Source: CAYTWW01 sp043801855
GTDB taxonomy: Archaea > Nanobdellota > Nanobdellia > Woesearchaeales > GW2011-AR15
Reading direction: 5' to 3'
Assembly (NCBI GenBank): GCA_043801855.1
Contig: JAZDLQ010000102.1
Location: 1-10,729 of the forward strand
DNA length: 10,729 nt
The notes under the pieces are model-generated. The model was not told where the DNA came from, made no database searches, and saw nothing but the letters and a program-made list of their open reading frames with translations. Every line of letters begins with the position of its first letter. Position 1 is the first letter of the stretch. Shown one piece after another: positions 1 to 5,636 of the stretch. Both the position numbers and the translations under genes were made by a program.

Positions 1-2
1 CA

Positions 3-101
3 AAAGTGCATGTTGGGTTAACAGCTACTTTGTCAAATATGATTAAAACAGTAAGGCTTCTTAGAAAAAAACAAAGAGCAATGAAAGCATTACTTGTTTA
101 A
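3..101 (+). CDS. C-terminal end of an unidentified protein (partial)
   Basis: This is the only frame that stays open from the left edge. It gives 32 residues and then a TAA stop at 99-101; the other two plus frames hit stops within about 45 bases. The readable tail is basic and could form an amphipathic helix (KTVRLLRKKQRAMKALLV). The start and any domain lie outside the window, so no function can be given. A weak inverted repeat follows at 118-148, and the next gene has its own TATA box, so this gene probably ends its transcript here. Confidence 0.5.
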   Translation, partial: KVHVGLTATLSNMIKTVRLLRKKQRAMKALLV

Positions 102-117
102 GTATATACATATTCGA

Positions 118-148
118 GGATTTCAGTTTATCAACGCATTCGAAATCC
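118..148 (+). other. Short inverted repeat after the partial gene
   Basis: GGATTTC at 118-124 is the exact reverse complement of GAAATCC at 142-148, with 17 bases between them. It lies between the stop of the partial gene and the TATA box of the next gene. No long T-run follows directly, so it is at best a weak 3' hairpin. Seven matching bases could be chance in AT-rich DNA. Confidence 0.25.
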
Positions 149-162
149 CCTCTTTAACAATA

Positions 163-170
163 TTTATATA
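163..170 (+). promoter_or_regulatory. TATA box for the small zinc-binding-type gene
   Basis: TTTATATA at 163-170 is a near-ideal archaeal TATA element. With the usual spacing of about 25 bases, transcription would begin near 192 and leave a leader of roughly 24 bases. A strong ribosome-binding site (GGGGTGG, 204-210) sits in that leader, five bases before the ATG at 216. Confidence 0.6.
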
Positions 171-215
171 TTCGTGGCATCATACTAGTTAAACATATTA
201 AAAGGGGTGGTTATT

Positions 216-383
216 ATGCAAAACTGTAATATATGCTCAAACGCTTTTACTGGCAGCCCAGACCAATTAGTTTTATGCGAGCATAAAGATGGGATGGTTC
301 ACAAAGGTTGCTGTACAAGCTTGTGCTCAATGGATGGGAAGCCCTGCAAGCATGGCATAGCAATGTATTCAAAAGTTGTTTGA
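216..383 (+). CDS. Cys/His-rich small protein, probable zinc finger (55 aa)
   Basis: This is a 55-residue protein starting at ATG 216 and ending at TGA 381-383. A good ribosome-binding site (GGGGTGG, 204-210) and a TATA box (163-170) precede it, and a T-tract follows at 394-400. It has eight cysteines and four histidines: Cys4-x2-Cys7, Cys21-x-His23, His29, Cys32, Cys33, Cys37, Cys44-x-His46. That spacing is what a compact two-site zinc-binding fold would need, such as treble-clef or cross-brace fingers, but I cannot assign it to a named family. There is no signal peptide or membrane segment, so it is presumably cytoplasmic. It stands alone as a single-gene transcript. Binding to nucleic acid or protein would be typical for such fingers but is inference only. 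Confidence 0.8.
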   Translation: MQNCNICSNAFTGSPDQLVLCEHKDGMVHKGCCTSLCSMDGKPCKHGIAMYSKVV

Positions 384-390
384 AAGGTTG

Positions 391-406
391 CTATTTTTTT
401 CTTCTA
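391..406 (+). terminator. T-tract terminator after the zinc-finger-like gene
   Basis: A run of seven T (394-400) inside a pyrimidine-rich stretch begins about 8 bases after the TGA of the 55-aa gene. Archaeal RNA polymerase terminates at such T-tracts without needing a hairpin. The remaining bases to 548 are AT-rich with no further gene that I can support. Confidence 0.45.
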
Positions 407-548
407 CTTATCCATTATTTTATTCAATTGTCAATAAAAATACTATTCTATCTAAACAATGATAACAAAGATTTAATAAAGTATGAATTTGTAACAACTT
501 GATGACAAAATTTGTTCATTTTTTCCTTGACTAGATAATTTGACAAAA

Positions 549-1769
549 ATGAAAGTGCTCATGTTCGGGTGGGAGTTCCCGCCATATGCTTCAGGCGGGT
601 TGGGGACAGCTTGTTTTGGACTGACAAAAGGCTTATGTAATCATGGGATTGATATCACATTTGTTATTCCTCATGCCGCTGATTCAAAAGCTGATTTTGT
701 AAAACTGGTTTCTGCTGGCAATATCAAAAATATAAAATTCAAGGAAATTGACTCTCCCTTGCAGGCATACATGACCTCAGCCGAATACAAAGAGACTTTA
801 AGGGAATACATCAAATACGGCAAATCTGATGAAAAAGCCAACATATACGGCAGGAACCTGTTTGAGGAGGTTGCAAGGTATGCTGCTTCAGCAGGACTAA
901 TTGCCAGGCATGAGCCGCATGATATTATACATTGCCATGACTGGATGACATACCAGGCGGGAATAAATGCAAGGAAAATTTCCGGAAAGCCATTGGTTGT
1001 ACATGTCCATGCCACTGAATTTGACAGGACTGGCGATAACCCTAACCAGTTAGTCTATGACATGGAGTACAAGGGATTCCATGAGGCAGATCATATCATG
1101 GCTGTCTCACAATTTACAAAAAATAAAATAGTTAAGCATTATGACATAAACCCAGATAAAATAACTGTTGTCCATAATGCTGTTGAGTTCAATGACAATT
1201 CTTTTAGCGAGGAAGAATTCAAATTAAAGGAGCATAACAAGATTGTGCTGTTCCTGGGAAGAATCACACTGCAAAAGGGGCCAGAATACTTTTTGTATGC
1301 TGCCAAGAAAGTCCTGGATATTATGCCTGATGTGAGGTTTGTCATGGCTGGCTCTGGTGACATGGATGGCTTTATCATTAACGAGGCTGCAAGGATTGGC
1401 ATAGGCAGCAAGGTTTTGTTTACTGGATTCTTGAGAGGCAAGGATATTGACAGGGCTTACCAGATGGCAGATCTTTATGTGATGCCTTCTGTAAGCGAGC
1501 CATTTGGCATTACTCCACTGGAAGCTATGAGGAATGGGACTCCTGTCTTGATTTCAAAGCAATCAGGTGTTTCTGAAGTTGTCAACCATTGCTTTAAGGT
1601 TGATTTCTGGGATATTGATGAAATGGCAAACAAAATAATAAGCACACTTAGGTACAATGCCCTAAGCAACACTATGAAATATCATGCCACTCAGGAAGTT
1701 AATAATTTCAGCTGGGATACACCAGCAAAAAAATGCATTGAGGTTTATAATAATCTTTCTAGCGTGTAA
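549..1769 (+). CDS. Glycosyltransferase, GT-B fold (GT4/GT5, glycogen-synthase-like)
   Basis: This 406-aa enzyme should transfer a sugar from a nucleotide-sugar donor to a growing glycan or other acceptor in the cytoplasm. It has the two Rossmann halves of a GT-B fold. The N-terminal half opens with GWEFPPYASGGLG (residues 7-19), the glycine loop typical of starch/glycogen synthases and relatives, followed by HCHDW (128-132) and HVHATEFD (152-159). The C-terminal half has LGRITLQKGPE, whose Arg238 and Lys243 match the diphosphate-binding pair, and the E-x7-E motif Glu317/Glu325 in SEPFGITPLEA. The length is normal for the family. I chose ATG 549; a TTG at 540 is in frame and would add three residues. 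No clear ribosome-binding site is visible. Donor and acceptor cannot be read from sequence, so glycogen synthesis is only one option. Confidence 0.88.
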   Translation: MKVLMFGWEFPPYASGGLGTACFGLTKGLCNHGIDITFVIPHAADSKADFVKLVSAGNIKNIKFKEIDSPLQAYMTSAEYKETLREYIKYGKSDEKANIYGRNLFEEVARYAASAGLIARHEPHDIIHCHDWMTYQAGINARKISGKPLVVHVHATEFDRTGDNPNQLVYDMEYKGFHEADHIMAVSQFTKNKIVKHYDINPDKITVVHNAVEFNDNSFSEEEFKLKEHNKIVLFLGRITLQKGPEYFLYAAKKVLDIMPDVRFVMAGSGDMDGFIINEAARIGIGSKVLFTGFLRGKDIDRAYQMADLYVMPSVSEPFGITPLEAMRNGTPVLISKQSGVSEVVNHCFKVDFWDIDEMANKIISTLRYNALSNTMKYHATQEVNNFSWDTPAKKCIEVYNNLSSV

Positions 1770-1806
1770 AAAATGAGAAAAACAATGTATATTTGGTGAT
1801 GAACCT

Positions 1807-1816
1807 CATATAATTG
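1807..1816 (+). promoter_or_regulatory. TATA-like element for the 115-aa gene
   Basis: CATATAATTG, centred near 1811, lies about 29 bases before ATG 1840. That is the spacing expected for a leaderless archaeal gene. No ribosome-binding site precedes the ATG, which fits a leaderless start. Confidence 0.4.
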
Positions 1817-1839
1817 AATTGCTTTAAGCTTATCCAAAA

Positions 1840-2187
1840 ATGCAATCCGTTGAAGATTTTATTAAAGGCAAGAAGGAGAAATTCAAGTCAAGCATAAACA
1901 AGAAAATCTATGCTGAAAAAGGTCATGCATTCATCAAAGAAGCTATTACCATAATGCAAAAAACAGAATATCCTAACAGAATTTTCATAATTGAAAGATT
2001 GAGCCCTGCGAAGAGAAACGATGCAGCAAGCAAAATTAAATACAGGTTTGGGTACTTCACAAAAGGAAAAAATGGTTACCATAAAGGCAAATGGGCTTGG
2101 AATTTGTTTTTTTCAATTATGCCACTCAAAGATTTTCATAAGCTTATGCAGCTGGCTGAAAAAGAGGGAACAATACTTGAAAAATGA
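1840..2187 (+). CDS. Conserved-type hypothetical protein, basic, 115 aa
   Basis: This soluble, lysine-rich protein of 115 residues starts at ATG 1840 with no ribosome-binding site but a TATA-like element at leaderless distance. The first half is charged and helical. The second half contains an aromatic beta-like block, YRFGYFTKGKNG (residues 69-79), then HKGKWAWNLF (81-90) and MPLKDFHKLMQLAEKEG (94-110). From memory this layout resembles small hypothetical proteins in bacteria and archaea with a 'RIGYY..GK..GKW.WG....IP..D' pattern, but I could not verify that and no function follows from it. There is no signal peptide, membrane segment or cysteine cluster. It converges on the receiver gene that ends at 2200, only 12 bases away. 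Confidence 0.7.
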   Translation: MQSVEDFIKGKKEKFKSSINKKIYAEKGHAFIKEAITIMQKTEYPNRIFIIERLSPAKRNDAASKIKYRFGYFTKGKNGYHKGKWAWNLFFSIMPLKDFHKLMQLAEKEGTILEK

Positions 2188-2199
2188 GCAGTATATAGG

Positions 2200-2583
2200 C
2201 TATCCTTGAGAGTTTCCCTCAACCACTTTTTTCACTCTTGCTACTAGATCCTTGGTGTCAAATGGCTTGGTTATGTAGTCGCTTGCATGGATGTTTTTGC
2301 GCAGCTCCTCGCTCAGTTCAGAGATTTTAACAATAGTGAGGAATATTACCTTGATGTCCCTGGTTTTTGGATTTTTTAACAGATGCTCACGCACTTCCCT
2401 GCCTGAGAGGCCAGGCATGCGCATGTCCAGCAGGATTAAATCTGGCTTGGCATGCTTTAATTTTTCCAGTGCTTCCCTACCGTTGTAAGCAGTTATTACC
2501 TTGTATTTTTCATTCTCGAAAATGCCTTTCAGCAATTCAACAAGGGAAGGTTCGTCATCCACCACCATGATCCTTTTTTGCAT
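2200..2583 (-). CDS. Stand-alone response regulator receiver (CheY-like)
   Basis: This single receiver domain of 127 aa has no output domain. The phosphorylation site is complete: acidic pair Asp9/Asp10 (VVDDE), phospho-acceptor Asp53 (LLDMRMP), switch Thr83 (IFLT) and Lys106 followed by Pro (ITKPF). It should accept phosphate from a histidine kinase and act by binding a partner protein. I chose ATG 2583 rather than the upstream in-frame ATG at 2601, because a TATA-like TTAATAA lies at leaderless distance from 2583. No kinase gene is adjacent. The kinase at 5626-7890 is a possible partner, because this receiver resembles the receiver at 8340-8711 more than that one resembles its immediate neighbour. 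It is divergent from the 71-aa gene across about 105 bases holding both promoters. Confidence 0.9.
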   Translation of the reverse strand: MQKRIMVVDDEPSLVELLKGIFENEKYKVITAYNGREALEKLKHAKPDLILLDMRMPGLSGREVREHLLKNPKTRDIKVIFLTIVKISELSEELRKNIHASDYITKPFDTKDLVARVKKVVEGNSQG

Positions 2584-2608
2584 CCTGAGATTTTTAAACA
2601 ATTTTTGC

Positions 2609-2617
2609 TTATTAAAT
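2609..2617 (-). promoter_or_regulatory. TATA-like element for the minus-strand receiver gene
   Basis: On the minus strand this reads ATTTAATAA, centred about 30 bases before ATG 2583. A transcript from it would be leaderless or nearly so. This supports 2583 over 2601 as the translation start. Confidence 0.45.
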
Positions 2618-2654
2618 CTATCGATTGGCTCATTGTTTTATTTTACCAAAGAAA

Positions 2655-2664
2655 AATATTTATA
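2655..2664 (+). promoter_or_regulatory. TATA box for the 71-aa gene and the 8-TM gene
   Basis: AAATATTTATAG contains a strong archaeal TATA element (ATTTATA, 2658-2664) about 28 bases before ATG 2689. This indicates a leaderless transcript that continues into the membrane-protein gene. Confidence 0.55.
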
Positions 2665-2688
2665 GTTGATTGCCATAAGTGATTGATA

Positions 2689-2904
2689 ATGGGTTTCAAG
2701 ACAGACATCATAAACCTCCTGGAGCCAAAATTCGGCGTGCAGATAAGGAAAACTATAGAAAATTACTATTCTGACAAGGAGCCGCAGGAATTATATGAAG
2801 TTGCAGAGAATATGCTGACTGGCCTGATTGGCCAAAAAAACGCAGAAAACATACTAAGCAAACTAGTAAGTAAATATCCAAGGCTGCATGTTGGGGCGCA
2901 TTAA
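2689..2904 (+). CDS. Small helical hypothetical protein, 71 aa
   Basis: I do not recognise this protein. It is 71 residues, mostly charged and probably helical, with a central acidic stretch (NYYSDKEPQELYEVAENML) and a C-terminal helix that includes LIGQKNAENILSKLV. There are no cysteines, signal peptide or membrane segment. ATG 2689 fits the TATA box at 2658-2664; a TTG at 2683 is an in-frame alternative. The stop (2902-2904) is one base from ATG 2906 of the membrane-protein gene, so the two are almost certainly one operon. It is divergent from a receiver-domain gene, so a regulatory or adaptor role is conceivable, but nothing in the sequence shows it. Confidence 0.7.
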   Translation: MGFKTDIINLLEPKFGVQIRKTIENYYSDKEPQELYEVAENMLTGLIGQKNAENILSKLVSKYPRLHVGAH

Positions 2905-2905
2905 G

Positions 2906-3682
2906 ATGGAAAATTCAAAAAAATACACTTTGTTCATAATAATTTATGCAATACTGATTGCCTGCATCTACATTTTTCGGGTAGGCGGGGAGAAGTACTT
3001 TGAGCCATTGACTAATATTGTCAACCTTGTCACAGGGCTGGTAACTCTGGTGTTTGGCTACCTGGCAATAAGATATTTCGGCATGAAAACATTACAGGGG
3101 AAAAGCATACTTGTGCTTTCAGCATCAGTCTTCATATGGCTGCTTGCTGATATGCTATGGTCAATCATATTTGGCGATGCAATTGTCTCGTTTGCAGATG
3201 TTTTATACCTAATGGGGTATCCATTGATGTTTCTTGGCGTATATTATGGAATCCTGATAGTGAAAGAGGATTTCTTCAGTGACAGGAAAAGAGTGCTGCT
3301 GGTGCTTGGCGCAATTGTATTGTGCGGATTGCTCTATTTCAAATTCTTTCCGCTTGCATGGGATCCTGAATCAAGCACTGTTGTGAACATTGTTACATCC
3401 GGCTACGTTTTGGCGGATATGCTGCTGATTATCCCGGTTATTCTCCTGGTTGCACTGGTCATAGGTGGAAGCTTCAGCTATCCATGGATTTTGATTGGAG
3501 TTGCAGTTTTTTTAGACATCATCGGTGATTTCTACTACAACCTGAACAGCGCAACATACAGCAAAGGGGATTTGGTAGATGTATTATGGTATTTTGGGTA
3601 CCTGCTGTTTGCCATAGCCTTTATCTACATGAAAGCCAATGCAGAGAGCCTGCTGAAGATTGCTGACAAGAAAAAGGCTTAG
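2906..3682 (+). CDS. 8-TM membrane protein, sensor-like domain with internal duplication
   Basis: This 258-aa protein is almost entirely hydrophobic, with about eight membrane segments near residues 8-25, 36-58, 67-89, 94-117, 130-148, 160-187, 192-211 and 222-243, and a short basic tail (KIADKKKA). Two parts resemble each other: residues about 75-117, with Asp82, FADVLYLMGYP and then a hydrophobic stretch, and about 198-243, with Asp204/Asp208, GDLVDVLWYFGY and a hydrophobic stretch. From memory the 'aDvlYllGYp' pattern recalls the membrane sensor halves of bacterial GGDEF/EAL or kinase proteins, but no catalytic domain follows here. ATG 2906 is preferred; ATG 2888 in frame would overlap the upstream gene by 17 bases. 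A role as a separate membrane sensor or partner is inference. Confidence 0.75.
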   Translation: MENSKKYTLFIIIYAILIACIYIFRVGGEKYFEPLTNIVNLVTGLVTLVFGYLAIRYFGMKTLQGKSILVLSASVFIWLLADMLWSIIFGDAIVSFADVLYLMGYPLMFLGVYYGILIVKEDFFSDRKRVLLVLGAIVLCGLLYFKFFPLAWDPESSTVVNIVTSGYVLADMLLIIPVILLVALVIGGSFSYPWILIGVAVFLDIIGDFYYNLNSATYSKGDLVDVLWYFGYLLFAIAFIYMKANAESLLKIADKKKA

Positions 3683-3706
3683 CTTATTTGCCAGCGGCTT
3701 GGTATG

Positions 3707-4057
3707 TTATGAACTTCCGATATAAAGCAAACCCTTCCCTTTCTTCTTTTGCTTTTTCTGTTTTTTATTGAAAATATCCTCAATTAGTTTTCTTTTCTGC
3801 TCATCAACTTGAATAATTTTTTTATCAACAAATCCTTTTGAAATTACAAAAAGGTAGGCAAATTCATCTCCTGCCAAGCAATAGGATTTTGACCTTGTTT
3901 CTTTTTTAATATATCCTTTCTCCAATAGATACTTGATACAGCTATCGACATCTAGCTCAGAAACGATCAGCTTTTTTGAAAGTTCTGCTGCTGAAAGCCT
4001 TTCCTTCAGAAGTTCCTTGATAATTTTCCATGCTGTGTCTTCTGTTTGGCTATTCAT
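3707..4057 (-). CDS. Winged-helix-like (HTH) protein with Lys-rich tail, 116 aa
   Basis: Residues 10-55 have the pattern of a winged helix-turn-helix: a helix (WKIIKELLKE), then LSAAELSKKL (21-30), a likely recognition helix VDSCIKYLLEKGYI (37-50), and a short wing with KKETRSKSYCLAG (51-63). A second part (65-97) looks alpha/beta. The end is a very basic stretch (NKKQKKQKKKGKG, about 97-109) that suggests nucleic-acid contact. It is probably a transcription regulator, but the family cannot be named. Its ATG overlaps the TGA of the upstream small gene (4054-4057), so the two are translated as a coupled pair. It ends 24 bases from the convergent membrane-protein gene. Confidence 0.72.
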   Translation of the reverse strand: MNSQTEDTAWKIIKELLKERLSAAELSKKLIVSELDVDSCIKYLLEKGYIKKETRSKSYCLAGDEFAYLFVISKGFVDKKIIQVDEQKRKLIEDIFNKKQKKQKKKGKGLLYIGSS

Positions 4058-4239
4058 TTAAATTTCTCAATCCGTACTATATATTTAGCGTTAATCATGA
4101 TAGTGCTCGATTTCGTTTCAAGCTCTATGAAGTCTTTATTTAGCGAGAGCAATAGCCCTTCAGCATTCTTTTTTGCTTTCCCAACATAATAGGTGATTTT
4201 TACACGCTGCTTGTTCAACCTGGGATTTTTTTTGTTCAT
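4054..4239 (-). CDS. Small beta-rich protein, possibly Sm-like, 61 aa
   Basis: The 61-residue protein has a basic start (NKKNPRLNKQR) followed by alternating hydrophobic strands: VKITYYVG (13-20), AEGLLLSLNKDFIELET (26-42), STIMINAKYIVRIEKF (45-60). The order of a strand, then G-L-L-x-L near residue 28, an acidic turn, and a final 'I-N...I-x-R-I' strand resembles the five-strand small barrel of Sm/Lsm/Hfq proteins. The match is a pattern impression and the canonical Sm2 residues are not clearly present. It is the first gene of a two-gene minus-strand operon, overlapping the winged-helix gene by four bases (ATGA). A nucleic-acid-related job would fit both members. Confidence 0.6.
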   Translation of the reverse strand: MNKKNPRLNKQRVKITYYVGKAKKNAEGLLLSLNKDFIELETKSSTIMINAKYIVRIEKFK

Positions 4240-4265
4240 TTCATTAGGCTAGATGTTATTAAGTT

Positions 4266-4272
4266 GTATATG
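4266..4272 (-). promoter_or_regulatory. Candidate TATA element for the Sm-like/winged-helix pair
   Basis: On the minus strand CATATAC lies about 30 bases before ATG 4239, at leaderless distance. A second AT-rich element (TTAATAA, plus-strand 4257-4263) is closer and could be used instead. Confidence 0.35.
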
Positions 4273-4360
4273 AAGTATTGAACTATAATAATTTTATTAC
4301 TTCGTCAATATTATGTGGGCTTTGAAGGAATTAAACAGGCTAAATAGGACTAATGAAAAG

Positions 4361-4368
4361 ATTTATAT
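4361..4368 (+). promoter_or_regulatory. TATA box of the binding-protein/kinase cassette
   Basis: ATTTATAT at 4361-4368 would place the transcript start near 4390. The short leader then holds a strong ribosome-binding site, GAGGTGG (4396-4402), five bases before ATG 4408. This site decides the start: the in-frame GTG at 4399 lies inside the ribosome-binding site and is unlikely to be used. Confidence 0.6.
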
Positions 4369-4407
4369 TCTCCAAACATGGAATTATAGTAAAAAGAGGT
4401 GGAGAGG

Positions 4408-5595
4408 ATGAAGAAAACAATTGCATTTAGCATTTTATTTGTGCTGATAGCATCAATATTTCTTTTTGGGTGTGCTGAAACTAAACCTAAACAAGAAACA
4501 ATAAAGATTGTGACGGGTTTTCCGATGAGAGGAATTACTGTAGGGCAAGGTATAGTGAATGGAATTAAATTAGCATTAGAAGAAGTAAATTATACTGTTG
4601 GAAATTTTAAGATTGAACTTGTTGTAGAAGATGATGGTGATGAAACAGGTTCATGGAAAGAAGATTTAGAAAGAGGTATTGCAGAGAGAGCGGTTTCTGA
4701 TCCTGATGTGATGCTATATTTAGGAACTTACAATAGCGGCGCTGCAAAGATTAGTATACCAATAAATAACAAAGGAGGGCTTGTCCAGATCAGCCCAGGA
4801 AATACTTGGCCAGGTTTAACACAGGCAGGATTCCTTCCAGGAGAACCAGGGATTTTCTACCCAACAGGTATTAGGAATTACTTTAGAGTTAACCCAACAG
4901 ATGCTTTACAAGGTCCAGCAGGAGTTGTTTGGGCAAAGGAATTAGGATGTAAAAATATTTATATCTTTGATGACGGTGAAGCTTTTGGAACTGGCATTGC
5001 AAACATAATTCAACAAAAAGCCTCAGAAATAGGTGTAGAAGTCCTTGGCAGAAAGACACTTGATAAAACTAAGGTCAATGAAGAATTAGCTGCAATCAAA
5101 GATTTGCATCCAAACGCAATTTATTTTGCAGGAATTACTCCTAATGGCGCTCCTGAGCTAGTAAAAGGAATCAAAGAACTGGGAATGGATTCAAAATTCA
5201 TAGGTCCTGATGGGATTATGGAGCAAGCTTTTATTGATCAAAGTGAAGGAGCAGCAGAAGGCGTATATATTACAGTTGTTGGTATCCCGCCTAAGGAATT
5301 GACAGGAAAAGGAAAAGAATTTTATGATAGATACAAACAAAGATATAACTTAGAACCAGAATCTTTTTCGACATTTGGATATGAATCTGCAAAAGTTGCC
5401 TTGCTTGCTATTGAGAAAGCAGGAGTAAAAGACAGAGCAAAGATACTTGAAGAAGTATCAAAGACAAAAGACTTTAGTGGATTATTTGGAACTTGGAGTT
5501 TTGACCAGAATGGTGATACATCACTGAATTTCGTTAGCGGAAACATTGTAGAAAACGGCACATTTGTCTTTAAAAAAATACTTCAGACAAAGTAA
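4408..5595 (+). CDS. Periplasmic-binding-protein-like lipoprotein (type I, LivJ-like)
   Basis: This 395-aa extracellular lipoprotein should capture a small solute such as an amino acid or related compound. Residues 1-21 are a signal peptide with a lipobox ending FLFG-Cys22, where the protein would be lipid-anchored. The rest is a two-lobe type I binding protein (Peripla_BP_6 / branched-chain amino acid family). Recognisable family stretches include GTYNSGAAKISIPI, ISPGNTWPGL, GIRNYFRVNPTDALQGPAG, YIFDDGEAFGTGIA and FGYESAKVALLAIEKAG. No ABC permease or ATPase gene is near. Instead a sensor kinase follows after 30 bases with no terminator between, suggesting ligand presentation to the kinase. 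The composition is AT-rich (24-38% GC in sampled lines) and arginine is mostly AGA, unlike neighbours, which hints at acquisition, perhaps from bacteria. Confidence 0.88.
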   Translation: MKKTIAFSILFVLIASIFLFGCAETKPKQETIKIVTGFPMRGITVGQGIVNGIKLALEEVNYTVGNFKIELVVEDDGDETGSWKEDLERGIAERAVSDPDVMLYLGTYNSGAAKISIPINNKGGLVQISPGNTWPGLTQAGFLPGEPGIFYPTGIRNYFRVNPTDALQGPAGVVWAKELGCKNIYIFDDGEAFGTGIANIIQQKASEIGVEVLGRKTLDKTKVNEELAAIKDLHPNAIYFAGITPNGAPELVKGIKELGMDSKFIGPDGIMEQAFIDQSEGAAEGVYITVVGIPPKELTGKGKEFYDRYKQRYNLEPESFSTFGYESAKVALLAIEKAGVKDRAKILEEVSKTKDFSGLFGTWSFDQNGDTSLNFVSGNIVENGTFVFKKILQTK

Positions 5596-5614
5596 ATGCT
5601 GAAGAAAAAGTAAT

Positions 5615-5636
5615 ATGACTCAAGAATGACTCAAGA
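5615..5636 (+). repeat. 11-bp perfect tandem duplication across the kinase start codon
   Basis: ATGACTCAAGA occurs at 5615-5625 and again at 5626-5636, back to back. The second copy provides the kinase start codon. The first copy's ATG is out of frame and gives a 4-codon peptide (MTQE) whose TGA overlaps the kinase ATG. No good ribosome-binding site is visible before either copy. Confidence 0.85.

Noticed and set aside
308..502. Open frame of 64 codons on the plus strand
   Set aside because: It overlaps the better supported 55-aa Cys-rich gene in another frame, has no ribosome-binding site and runs through the T-tract.
2164..2220. GAGGGAA / TTCCCTC inverted repeat spanning the ends of convergent genes
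   Set aside because: There are only seven matching bases with a 43-base loop, inside coding sequence on both sides, and no T-run.
4313..4411. Plus-strand frame of 32 codons (starts MWALKELNRLN) ending in ATGA at the lipoprotein start
   Set aside because: It contains the TATA box and ribosome-binding site of the lipoprotein gene and has no start signals of its own, so chance is more likely than a leader peptide.
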